A program made the position numbers and the translations under genes. From contig NZ_HG726023.1 of assembly GCF_000499785.1 (NCBI RefSeq), forward strand, positions 449,926 through 513,925: a DNA stretch of 64,000 nucleotides, in the 5' to 3' direction. Positions 8,443 to 16,379 of the stretch are shown here, piece by piece. Source of the DNA: Bacteroides neonati. GTDB taxonomy: Bacteria > Bacteroidota > Bacteroidia > Bacteroidales > Bacteroidaceae. Each line of letters begins with the position of its first letter. Position 1 is the stretch's first letter. A model generated the notes under the pieces. It had not been told where the DNA came from. It did no database searches and saw only the letters and a program-made list of their open reading frames with translations.

Positions 8443-8596
8443 ACATCACCCTTACCTTGATCCTACATCACCCTTACCTTGATGTAGGATGAGGGCAAGG
8501 GTGATCCTACATCAAGGTAAGGGCGATCTAACCTCGGTCCGTCACTGTGATAGCCTCGATCCGTCACTAAGGCTACCTCGGTGACGGACTTGTCTT
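8443..8596. repeat. Seven-unit array of 22-bp quasi-repeats with both-orientation cores
   Basis: Units begin exactly every 22 bp at 8443, 8465, 8487, 8509, 8531, 8553 and 8575. Five start with ACATC or ACCTC. Units 1 and 2 share the 19-mer ACATCACCCTTACCTTGAT; units 3 and 4 carry the same core inverted (GGGCAAGGGTGAT, AAGGTAAGGGCGAT). Units 5 and 6 share TCCGTCACT and unit 7 has the inverse, GTGACGGA. As a result 8467-8490 pairs with 8504-8527 at 23 of 24 positions. The array fills the gap between the methyltransferase gene and the 3' end of the efflux operon, so it could also stop transcription. Confidence 0.85.
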
Positions 8597-8630
8597 TTCT
8601 CACCCTTTCGACTCTCCTTTCTCCCCGTTT

Positions 8631-9827
8631 CTACAACAATCCCTTATAGATTCTGGCCACTGCCTTTTGGTACTGATTCTCCAGCAACAGGTAGTTCTGG
8701 CGGCTCTGATACACGACCGAGAGCTCCACGAAGTACTCGATCATGTTGATCTGCCCCCCTGCCAATGCCTGTTTGAGCAAGGAGAGGTCTTGCTGCGCCT
8801 CGAACGTCTTCCGGTACTCTTCCATCGAGGCGTACAGGCTTTGGGCTTCGGTGTACGCCTGCGTCAGTTCCGAAGAGACCTGCGTGGCAGTATTCTCCCT
8901 GAGCAGATCGATGTTGAGCGACTGCGCACGGGCTGCTTTCACCTTGTTCCGATTCTGAAAGAGGGGGAAGGAGAAGCCCACCACCACGCCGTTGAAGGGC
9001 TCGCCCGACTCCGTATTGCGTCGATAACCCAACTCCAACTGCGGCAGCCAGTTCTGTTTGTTCACCGCCACCTGCTTGCGGGCTACGAGGCTCTCGCTGG
9101 CCAAGGTTTGCAGCGTAGGGTCGGTGGCCAAGGCTTCGCGGCGCAAGGCTTCGTAGTCTGCCGGCAGCGTTACCGACGGATACGTAGCGAGGTCGACCGC
9201 CAACGGTTGATTGCCATTCAGCGCCGTAAGTGCCTCCAGCTTGTTGCGCAGAGCGGTTTCGTTCATGGCGGCTTCGGTCTTTACATTGAGCAGTTCGAGG
9301 TTTATCTTGTTCGTCTCCAACCGATTGGCATCGCCTGTGGCCAAGCGACGGGCATAGACCTTCGACAGCTCCTCGGCATTGCTCCTTCGCTCGTTCAGCA
9401 CCTCTTTCTGCTGTTTGAGCCAGATGATGTCGAGGCAGAGCTCTTTGGCTTGCAAGAGGATGTCTTGGCGCATCCGGTTCTGCTGCCCGTCGAAAGAGGT
9501 GGCGCGAAGACGGTTCAGCTGCGCCCGGCTGGCATAGAGCGTGGGAAAGTCGAACGCTTGCGAAACCACCAGCTCGCCAATCGTATTGTTCTTGTCCTTA
9601 TTGCCCCACAGATGGGCATACGACAGGGTAGGGTCGGCCAGGTTGTTGTCGCTCCTTGCCGCCAGTTTCTGCGAGGCGATGAGTTGCGCATTGGCCTGCA
9701 ACTCCTTATTGTTTGTTTCGATGCCACGGAGTATGCGGTCGATACCGTGGTCGTTCTGAGCCGCCGCTCCGAGGCTTAGAGCCAGGAGGGCAGCGGTGGT
9801 GAATCTCTTGATATGTTTCATATTCAT
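8631..9827 (-). CDS. TolC-family outer membrane factor of the metal efflux system
   Basis: 398 residues with a signal peptide (about 1-24, ending AAAQN), then long helical heptad-rich stretches typical of outer membrane efflux proteins (IASQKLAARSDNNLADP, DILLQAKELCLDIIWLKQQKEVLNE, and LLKQALAGGQINMIEYFVELSVVYQSRQNYL near the end). No lipobox Cys is seen. It forms the trimeric outer membrane channel of a tripartite pump. It follows the RND pump gene by 2 bp and is the last gene of the operon. A 370-residue frame on the opposite strand is an antisense shadow. Confidence 0.9.
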   Translation of the reverse strand: MNMKHIKRFTTAALLALSLGAAAQNDHGIDRILRGIETNNKELQANAQLIASQKLAARSDNNLADPTLSYAHLWGNKDKNNTIGELVVSQAFDFPTLYASRAQLNRLRATSFDGQQNRMRQDILLQAKELCLDIIWLKQQKEVLNERRSNAEELSKVYARRLATGDANRLETNKINLELLNVKTEAAMNETALRNKLEALTALNGNQPLAVDLATYPSVTLPADYEALRREALATDPTLQTLASESLVARKQVAVNKQNWLPQLELGYRRNTESGEPFNGVVVGFSFPLFQNRNKVKAARAQSLNIDLLRENTATQVSSELTQAYTEAQSLYASMEEYRKTFEAQQDLSLLKQALAGGQINMIEYFVELSVVYQSRQNYLLLENQYQKAVARIYKGLL

Positions 9828-9829
9828 TG

Positions 9830-12800
9830 TTATGCATTAATGGGGTTCATGTCTTCTGCCGGAGTTTGCGCATCGCTCTCTTTGCGGCGCATCATCAAGT
9901 AAACAATCGGGATGATGAAACCGTTCAGGAAGGTCGATGTTAACAATCCTCCGAGGATGACTTTGGCCATGGGGCTCTGAATCTCGTTGCCCGGCAGCGA
10001 TCCGCTCAGTGCCAGCGGGATGAGTGCGAGGGCGGATGAGAGTGCCGTCATCAAGATCGGGTTTAATCGGTCGAGCGATCCGCGGATAACGCTCTCGCGG
10101 ATGCCCATCCCCTCTACCTGCTGGAGGTGGGTGTAGTGGCTGATGAGCAACATACCGTTGCGCGTGGCAATGCCGAAGAGCGAAATGAATCCGATGATGG
10201 CCGGTATGCTGATATCGCTCGCGGTGATGATCAGTGCAAACACGCCTCCGATCAGTGCCAGAGGCAGGTTGAGGAGAATAACGGCCGACTCTTTGAGGTT
10301 GCGGAACTCGTGATAAAGCAGCAGGAAGATGACCACGATGCTCAGGCACGAGGTCAGTGCCAGTGTTCGGCTGGCTGCCTGTTCGCTCTCAAACTGTCCG
10401 CCGTACTCGATGTGGTAACCCTCGGGCAGCGTTACCTTTTCGTCGATTTGCGTCTGGATGTCTTCGACCACGCTGCGCAGGTCACGTCCGTCAACATTGG
10501 CCGATACCACAATCTTGCGCTTTACATTCTCGCGGCTGATGGTGTTCGGCCCCATGGTCGATTGCACTTCGGCTACGTACGATAGCGGAATCTTCTGCCC
10601 ATCGTCGGTGTCGATCATCAGGTTGCGTATCTTATCCATCTCGTCGCGGTTCTCGTTCTTTACCTTGACGATGAGGTCGAAACTCTTCCCCTTCTCGTAC
10701 ACCTGCGAGATTACATCGCCTGCCAGAGCCGTATTGATGTACGCTCCGAATTCGGGCAAGGTGATGCCGTACTTGGCCAGCATCTCGCGTCGCGGCACAA
10801 TCTTGAGTTGCGGACGCTCTATCTGTTGCTCCACGTTGAGGTCGGCAATGCCCTCTACGCCCGATATGGCTCCTTTGATCTCGTTGCCCAAGGCGAACAT
10901 CCGGTTCAGATCGTCGCCAAACAGTTTGATGGCGATGTTTGCCTTCGTGCCCGACAGCATGGCGTCTATGCGGTGCGAGATGGGCTGCCCGATCTCTATA
11001 TTGACCCCGCTCAGGGTGGACAGCTTGGCACGTACATCTGCCATGAGCTCGGCACGCGAACGATCTGTCAGTTCGAAGGGAGCTTCAATCTCGGAGGTGT
11101 TTACCCCCAGTGCGTGCTCGTCCAGTTCGGCACGGCCTGTCTTGCGGGCTACGGTTCGTATCTCGGGGATGCCAAGCAGCAGCTCTTCGGCCCGATGCCC
11201 CAGTTGGTCGCTCTCTTCGAGCGAAATGCCCGGTAGCGAACTGATGTTGATCGTAAACGACCCCTCGTTGAAGGGAGGCAGAAACGACCGCCCCAGGGTG
11301 AAGAAACAGCCCAGTGCCACGAGGAAGAGGGCAATGGTGCTACCCAGCGTGATGCGTCTGTGAGCCAATACCCAGAGCAGTGCCCGTTCGTACACCTTCT
11401 TCAGATGGCGCACTACGAAGGCCTCGCGCGGAATGCGATCGCCCTTCTCCCGACCCAAGAGGTAGGAGCAGAGTACGGGTGTCAACGTCAATGCCACCAC
11501 CGTAGAGGCAAAGAGTGCCACGATAAAGGCAATGCCAAGCGGCACGAGCATACGCCCCTCCATACCGGTGAGGAAGAAGAGCGGCACGAAGCTCACCACG
11601 ATGATGAGTGTCGAATTCAGAATGGGCATACGCACCTCTTTCGAGGCGTTGAACACTACCTGACGGATGCTCAACCGCTCTTCCTGCGGCAGCATCCGGT
11701 TTTCCCGCAGTCGTTTATATACGTTCTCTACGTCGACAATCGCATCATCGACCAGCGAACCGATGGCAATTGCCATACCGCCGAGGCTCATCGTGTTGAT
11801 GGTCAGCCCCATCCAGTTCAGCGTCAGGATGGAGACAAGGATCGAGAGTGGGAGTGTGACCAGTGAGATAACCGTTGTTCGCACATTGGCCAGAAACAGA
11901 AACAAGACGATCACAACGAATATCCCCCCTTCGAACAACGACTTCTGCACGTTGCTGATCGAGCTCTCGATGAAGCGGCTCTGGCGGAATATGTCGGTAG
12001 ACACCTTGACATCTGCCGGAAGGTTCTTTTGCAGATCGGCAAGCGAGACAACGATCTTGTCGGTCAGTTCGAGTGTGCTGGTAGCCGGTTGTTTGGTTAC
12101 GGTGAGCAGTACGGCCGGTTTCCCCCTTTCCGAAGCAGTACCCAACTTGGGTGCTTTGGGGCCGATAACCACATCGGCAATGTCGTCGAGCATCACAGGC
12201 ATGGTGCCGATTCGTTTCACCACGGCACGCCCCAACTGTTCGATATCCGATGTCGACAGCACACCACGTACGATGTATTCGTTGCCGTATTCGTAGAGCA
12301 CTCCGCCGTTTGCGTTCTGGTTCATGCCTTGTGCGGCGGCACGTGCTTCGTCCATCGACACACCGTAATGGCGCATACGTTCGGGATCGAGCTGAATCTG
12401 ATACTCTTTGAGTTCACCGCCCAGTACGGCAACCTGTGCCACACCCCCTGTTGATAGCAGACGCGGGCGAATGGTCCAGTCGGCCAATGTACGCAGATCG
12501 ATCATGGAGGTGGAGTCGGCCGTTAACCCGATAATCATCACCTCGCCCAAGATAGACGATTGCGGGCCCAAGGTGGGTTTCCCCACGTTTCCCGGCAATG
12601 ATTCGGCAGCTACGGCGAGTTTCTCGCTTACGATCTGCCGTGCCAGGTATACATTCGTGCCCCAGTCGAACTCTACCCATACCACAGAGAACCCTGCGGT
12701 AGAGGAGGAGCGCACACGACGCACACCTGTCGATCCGTTGACGGCTGTTTCAACAGGAAACGTCACCAACTGTTCCACCTCTTCGGCTGCCATTCCTCCG

Positions 12801-12958
12801 GCTTCGGTCATAATGACCACGGTCGGTGCATTGAGGTCGGGGAATACATCGACTTCGGTATTCATGGCGGTATAAGTGCCGCCAATGAGCAACAACATCG
12901 AGGCAACAAGCACCAGGATGCGGTTGTTCAGTGAAAACTGTATGATTTTATTTAGCAT
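9830..12958 (-). CDS. Heavy-metal-type RND efflux pump, inner membrane component (CusA/CzcA-like)
   Basis: 1042 residues, standard RND length, starting MLNKIIQFSLNNRILVLVASMLLL. It has two repeats of a helix plus a large periplasmic loop and twelve membrane helices. Signatures are the N-terminal VFPDLNAPTVVIMTEAGGMAAEEVEQLVTFPVE and the TM4 proton-relay region GGMAIAIGSLVDDAIVDVENVYKRL with paired Asp residues. Metal RND pumps use the proton gradient to expel ions such as Cu(I), Ag(I), Zn, Co or Cd. The His-rich adaptor supports metal as substrate, but the ion cannot be named. Confidence 0.92.
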   Translation of the reverse strand: MLNKIIQFSLNNRILVLVASMLLLIGGTYTAMNTEVDVFPDLNAPTVVIMTEAGGMAAEEVEQLVTFPVETAVNGSTGVRRVRSSSTAGFSVVWVEFDWGTNVYLARQIVSEKLAVAAESLPGNVGKPTLGPQSSILGEVMIIGLTADSTSMIDLRTLADWTIRPRLLSTGGVAQVAVLGGELKEYQIQLDPERMRHYGVSMDEARAAAQGMNQNANGGVLYEYGNEYIVRGVLSTSDIEQLGRAVVKRIGTMPVMLDDIADVVIGPKAPKLGTASERGKPAVLLTVTKQPATSTLELTDKIVVSLADLQKNLPADVKVSTDIFRQSRFIESSISNVQKSLFEGGIFVVIVLFLFLANVRTTVISLVTLPLSILVSILTLNWMGLTINTMSLGGMAIAIGSLVDDAIVDVENVYKRLRENRMLPQEERLSIRQVVFNASKEVRMPILNSTLIIVVSFVPLFFLTGMEGRMLVPLGIAFIVALFASTVVALTLTPVLCSYLLGREKGDRIPREAFVVRHLKKVYERALLWVLAHRRITLGSTIALFLVALGCFFTLGRSFLPPFNEGSFTINISSLPGISLEESDQLGHRAEELLLGIPEIRTVARKTGRAELDEHALGVNTSEIEAPFELTDRSRAELMADVRAKLSTLSGVNIEIGQPISHRIDAMLSGTKANIAIKLFGDDLNRMFALGNEIKGAISGVEGIADLNVEQQIERPQLKIVPRREMLAKYGITLPEFGAYINTALAGDVISQVYEKGKSFDLIVKVKNENRDEMDKIRNLMIDTDDGQKIPLSYVAEVQSTMGPNTISRENVKRKIVVSANVDGRDLRSVVEDIQTQIDEKVTLPEGYHIEYGGQFESEQAASRTLALTSCLSIVVIFLLLYHEFRNLKESAVILLNLPLALIGGVFALIITASDISIPAIIGFISLFGIATRNGMLLISHYTHLQQVEGMGIRESVIRGSLDRLNPILMTALSSALALIPLALSGSLPGNEIQSPMAKVILGGLLTSTFLNGFIIPIVYLMMRRKESDAQTPAEDMNPINA

Positions 12959-12990
12959 AATTTCTTGAGTTATTGATAATGGAAGCGTGC

Positions 12991-14181
12991 TTAATGTTCG
13001 TGACTATGTCCGGGTATGGCTTTACTTGCCGATGCAAGCCGCACTTGATAGGCCCCTTGTGTCACAACACGATCACCGCTTTTCACACCCGAAAGAATCT
13101 GTACTTGTTTCCCGTTGTCGGCTCCCAGTGTCACTTCCTGTTTCTTGTATCCCTCTTCGTCCAGTTGCAGGTACACAAAGAAGCTGCCCTGCTCTTCGGT
13201 CAATGCCGTTCGCGGCAAAGCGATCACCCCCTCCATCGGTTTCGACAGCAGATACACTTCGACAAACGAGCCGGGAATGATATCGCCCCGGTTGTCGAAT
13301 TCGAAGGTTACGGGCACATAAAACGATCCATCGCCGGTAGCCTTTCCAAACGATAGCAACCGGCCGTTGAGCTCGCGAAGTGCATAGACCTTGCTATCAT
13401 ACGGTGTCAGGAAGTTGGCCGATCCGATGGTGCGCAGTGCCGGATAGTACTTCTCCGATACTTCTGCACGCAGAAAGAGCCGGCGGTTTTGCGTAATGCT
13501 TACCAAAGGCTGGCCGATGCTTACATAATCGCCTTCATTGACCAGGATGCTTTTTACGAAACCTCCGATAGGAGCGGTTACTGCCTGTCCGCCTGCCGAG
13601 TGGTTGCGAGCCAATGCTTCGTAGCTTAACCGTGCATTTTCGTAGTTCTGTTCTGCCTGAGCAAACTCTTTGTCCGAAACGATCTGGTTTTTTACCAACG
13701 CCTTCATGCGTTCGTATTCTTTCTTGGAAATATCATAAGCAATGCGGGCACGCTGTACGGGGTCGCCATCGGCAATGTTGTTCGAAGAGAGAGTCACAAG
13801 GGTTGTGCCACGAGCCACGCTCATGCCCTCTGTTACCTGTCCGCGAAAGGAAACCACACCCGCTACGGTGGCTACAGCTACCGACTCATCGCCTTGTGCG
13901 GCCAGTACCCGTCCGCTGGTTTTGATGACTTGCTCGAATACGACCGGTTCGATGGTATGTACCTGTACTCCGGCTGCATCGGCTTTCTCTTTCGGGAAAA
14001 CGATTTCGTCGGCATGCTCACCGCTCTCTTCTTCGCCTTCGTGTCCTGTCGTTGTACTCTCTTTGCTGTGGTTATCAGCTTCTGCTTCGTGATTGTGGCC
14101 TTCGTGACCATTGCCCGTGGAGGTGTTGCAAGAACCCAATGCGAATAACGCAAGAGTTCCCATAAAGATAAGTTTCTTCAT
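12991..14181 (-). CDS. Periplasmic adaptor (membrane fusion) lipoprotein of the metal RND pump (CusB-like)
   Basis: 396 residues. The lipobox is LFALGSC (Cys18), followed by a His/Glu-rich stretch of about 40 residues (GHEGHNHEAEADNHS, TGHEGEEESGEHADE) and a second small His cluster at the C-terminus (PGHSHEH). The middle is a normal adaptor: barrel-sandwich halves around VAGVVSFRGQVTEGMSVARGT and GFVKSILVNEGDYVSIGQPL, a helical hairpin between them, and beta-barrel domains after. Adaptors bridge pump and outer membrane factor; the His-rich ends probably bind metal. It lies 32 bp upstream of the pump gene. Confidence 0.92.
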   Translation of the reverse strand: MKKLIFMGTLALFALGSCNTSTGNGHEGHNHEAEADNHSKESTTTGHEGEEESGEHADEIVFPKEKADAAGVQVHTIEPVVFEQVIKTSGRVLAAQGDESVAVATVAGVVSFRGQVTEGMSVARGTTLVTLSSNNIADGDPVQRARIAYDISKKEYERMKALVKNQIVSDKEFAQAEQNYENARLSYEALARNHSAGGQAVTAPIGGFVKSILVNEGDYVSIGQPLVSITQNRRLFLRAEVSEKYYPALRTIGSANFLTPYDSKVYALRELNGRLLSFGKATGDGSFYVPVTFEFDNRGDIIPGSFVEVYLLSKPMEGVIALPRTALTEEQGSFFVYLQLDEEGYKKQEVTLGADNGKQVQILSGVKSGDRVVTQGAYQVRLASASKAIPGHSHEH

Positions 14182-14235
14182 TATGGATAAATGATAAAAT
14201 GAGTAATCTGTGATAGTTTGCTTGTAAAAGCGTGT

Positions 14236-14637
14236 TTACGCTACCACACACGGGGGTGCACGAAGACCGAAGACACGAAGAACATTCGCGCCGTGTAGTC
14301 GCTCAAGGTAGGCAGCATCGCGATCGATACAGCTCTCCAGAGGCTGAAGGAGGGTTTCAATGAGGTAGTTGGTGAAGAGTGTAGTCACAAAAACATATTG
14401 TGGGTGTACACTGTCTGTTTGCGCATTGGGTGTCGAAGAATCGAAATGTGCCATGCATCCGCTGTCGCAACAAGCATCTTCATTTTGATGATGTATCGGA
14501 CACTGTTCCTCGGAAGATAAGTCGCCTTTCAGGCAAATCACTCCTTTGGCATGGTGATGATGGGGTATAACGGGCATCACCAACATAACCATGCTGACGA
14601 GGAAAAGAAGTAAGTAAATAGCCCGTTTTTGTTTCAT
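14236..14637 (-). CDS. Small His/Cys-rich exported or membrane protein leading the metal efflux operon
   Basis: From MKQKRAIYL the protein is 133 residues with one N-terminal hydrophobic segment (about 5-24, YLLLFLVSMVMLVMPVIP) followed directly by HHHH. Further on, CPIHHQNEDACCDSGCMAHF holds three His and several Cys within about 20 residues. The rest (FVTTLFTNYLIETLLQPLE) is moderately hydrophobic. Resembles small proteins found before CusB/CusA-type operons in Bacteroidales; a periplasmic metal-binding chaperone or sensor is plausible but not shown. The adaptor gene follows 54 bp downstream. Confidence 0.8.
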   Translation of the reverse strand: MKQKRAIYLLLFLVSMVMLVMPVIPHHHHAKGVICLKGDLSSEEQCPIHHQNEDACCDSGCMAHFDSSTPNAQTDSVHPQYVFVTTLFTNYLIETLLQPLESCIDRDAAYLERLHGANVLRVFGLRAPPCVVA

Positions 14638-14656
14638 ATCATAATTGAATAGCATA

Positions 14657-14664
14657 CAAAGATA
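14657..14664 (-). promoter_or_regulatory. -7 element of the metal efflux operon promoter
   Basis: The minus strand reads TATCTTTG about 20 bp before the ATG at 14637. Just upstream (14680-14702) AATTGTTT and AAACAATT form an inverted repeat spaced by 7 bp that could be an operator. The insertion sequence begins only about 50 bp from this promoter. Confidence 0.55.
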
Positions 14665-14707
14665 GTTTATTTATAAAATAATTGTTTTTTTTATAAACAA
14701 TTTTAAT

Positions 14708-14712
14708 CTATC
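14708..14712. repeat. Left copy of 5-bp target duplication of the IS element
   Basis: CTATC directly precedes the left terminal repeat and is repeated directly after the right one at 16300-16304. The intact duplication suggests a simple and fairly recent insertion. Confidence 0.8.
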
Positions 14713-14753
14713 CCTTAAATCCGCAGTCATATTATTTTCAGAGAATCCAAACA

Positions 14754-14778
14754 CTTGAGGATGAATAACATCCTCAAG
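14754..14778. other. Perfect hairpin near the left end of the IS
   Basis: CTTGAGGATG (14754-14763) and its exact complement (14769-14778) are separated by 5 nt. Such a hairpin between the IS end and the transposase gene may block read-through transcription from outside or hide the transposase translation start. Confidence 0.7.
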
Positions 14779-14845
14779 GTTTGGTTATGTCACAAGATTC
14801 ACCTAAATTAGTGCTACCAAACAAACCATAAAGGTACTTGTGCAT

Positions 14846-16129
14846 ATGACAACAAAAATAGCCATAAAATCAGATAATATCACTCCTTTTGGGGGTATAT
14901 TTTACGCAATGGATGAATTTTCTCGTTTAGGACTGAATTCCGTGATCGATAAATCTTTAGGATTACGTTCTTCCTACGCCGGTTACCAATATAGCGAAAT
15001 TATTTCGAGCCTATTTTGGATCTACTATTGCGGCGGTGACCACATCGAAGATATCGGCAAACACCTTGGCAAACATCTTGAATTACGCCCGGATACTGAA
15101 ATCCCCAGTCCGGATACTTTATTGAGAGGCATAAAAGAACTCGCAGAATTGGATATCCACTATACTTCCCAAAAAGGAGCAAGCTATGCTTTCAATAAGG
15201 CGGAACAGCTTAATAGTTTGATGCTCGATATGCTCCTTCAAACAGAACAACTCAAGCCAAACACGCTTTATAACTTGGACTTCGACCACCAGTTTATTCC
15301 CACAGAAAAGTATGACACTCAGTATTCTTACAAGAAAAAACGTGGTTATTTCCCCGGCACGGCAACTATTGGTGGTAACATTGTTGGTGTGGAAAATCGG
15401 GCCGCAAACGCAAATGTCCGTTTTCGTCAAGCGGATACGCTCCAACGGACTTTTCGTCGTTTGGCCGATAGGGGAATATTCATAGACCGTTGCCGGATGG
15501 ACTGTGGTTCTTATTCGGAAGAGATTATCCGTATGACACATGGCTACTGCAACAAGTTCTACATACGAGCCGGCAAATGTCAGTCTCTGTATGAAGAAAT
15601 GACGAAAATCACAGATTGGAAAAAAGAAGAAATCAACTTCGAGAATTATGAAGTGACCTCCATACCTTTTACTTCCTTTTTGCAAGAAGAAAACTACCGA
15701 CTTGTTATTCAAAGGCAAAAGCGTAAGGACAACCAATTGGACCTATTTGATGGTGAATACACCTATCGGTGCATCTTAACCAATGACCATGAAAGTTCTG
15801 AAAAAGACATTGTACTCTTCTACAATGCTCGTGGAGCCTGTGAAAGAACATTCGACATGATGAATAACGATTTCGGGTGGAGTCATCTTCCCTGTTCATT
15901 CCTCAAAGAGAATACAGTATTCCTGCTACTTACAGCCATGGCTAAAAACTTTTATGCTTACCTTATTGAGAAGGTTGCAGCCGTGTTTGAAGATATTGAA
16001 CCGGTAAGCCGAGTCAAACGATTTATCTTTCGATTCATTACAGTTCCTGCGAAATGGGTAAAGACAGGCAGACAATGGGTACTCAATATTTATTCCGACA
16101 AACCATACAAGTTGCTTTGGAGTCCGTAA
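14846..16129 (+). CDS. IS1380-family DDE transposase
   Basis: 427 residues from the ATG in MTTKIAIKSDNI; an in-frame GTG two codons earlier is less likely. The catalytic acids can be placed: Asp in LDFDHQFI (about 150), Asp in RMDCGSYSEE (about 220), and Glu in YNARGACERTFDMMNNDFGW (about 335), the Y-(2)-R-(3)-E signature of IS4-like transposases. It cuts and pastes its own IS. The frame is intact and ends shortly before the right IS end, so the element may still be active. Confidence 0.93.
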   Translation: MTTKIAIKSDNITPFGGIFYAMDEFSRLGLNSVIDKSLGLRSSYAGYQYSEIISSLFWIYYCGGDHIEDIGKHLGKHLELRPDTEIPSPDTLLRGIKELAELDIHYTSQKGASYAFNKAEQLNSLMLDMLLQTEQLKPNTLYNLDFDHQFIPTEKYDTQYSYKKKRGYFPGTATIGGNIVGVENRAANANVRFRQADTLQRTFRRLADRGIFIDRCRMDCGSYSEEIIRMTHGYCNKFYIRAGKCQSLYEEMTKITDWKKEEINFENYEVTSIPFTSFLQEENYRLVIQRQKRKDNQLDLFDGEYTYRCILTNDHESSEKDIVLFYNARGACERTFDMMNNDFGWSHLPCSFLKENTVFLLLTAMAKNFYAYLIEKVAAVFEDIEPVSRVKRFIFRFITVPAKWVKTGRQWVLNIYSDKPYKLLWSP

Positions 16130-16299
16130 AAACAACTTTTCGTGGGATTACTTATGCCTTCAGCTAACTGGGGAAAGGGGAAGCTATGCCCTATAACCTG
16201 AAATCAAGGAGAAAAGCAGGGGGAAAAGCTACGAGTAGGAACTATTAGGTGAATTAAATCGCTATTTGAATCAGTTATAAATTAGCTGCGGATTTGAGG

Positions 16300-16304
16300 C
16301 TATC
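16300..16304. repeat. Right copy of the IS target duplication
   Basis: CTATC, identical to 14708-14712. It marks where the original sequence resumes, about 75 bp before the SusC start codon. Confidence 0.8.
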
Positions 16305-16379
16305 TATCGTTCTTTTTTGTATATGATAACTTTTAAAGAGAGAAAGAGAGAATGATTTAGTTAAAATTAAGACGTATTT

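Larger units (their letters stand above)
14713..16299 (+). mobile_element. Complete IS1380-family insertion sequence, 1587 bp
   Basis: The element is bounded by 14-bp inverted repeats, CCTTAAATCCGCAG at 14713-14726 and its near-complement CTGCGGATTTGAGG at 16286-16299 (13 of 14 match), and flanked by CTATC duplications. It carries one transposase gene. Length, single DDE gene and 5-bp duplication fit the IS1380 family. It lies 75-80 bp upstream of the SusC start codon, in the same orientation. Confidence 0.92.

Noticed and set aside
8443..8596. CRISPR array
   Set aside because: The units are 22 bp end to end with no spacers, cores differ and occur in both orientations, and no cas genes are nearby.
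8667..9779. 370-codon open frame antisense to the outer membrane factor gene
   Set aside because: The opposite strand codes for a clear TolC-family protein; the antisense product has no recognisable motif and results from codon bias in GC-rich sequence.
14756..14779. Inverted repeat as the true IS end
   Set aside because: The hairpin at 14754-14778 has no partner at the other end, whereas 14713-14726 matches 16286-16299 and has flanking duplications.
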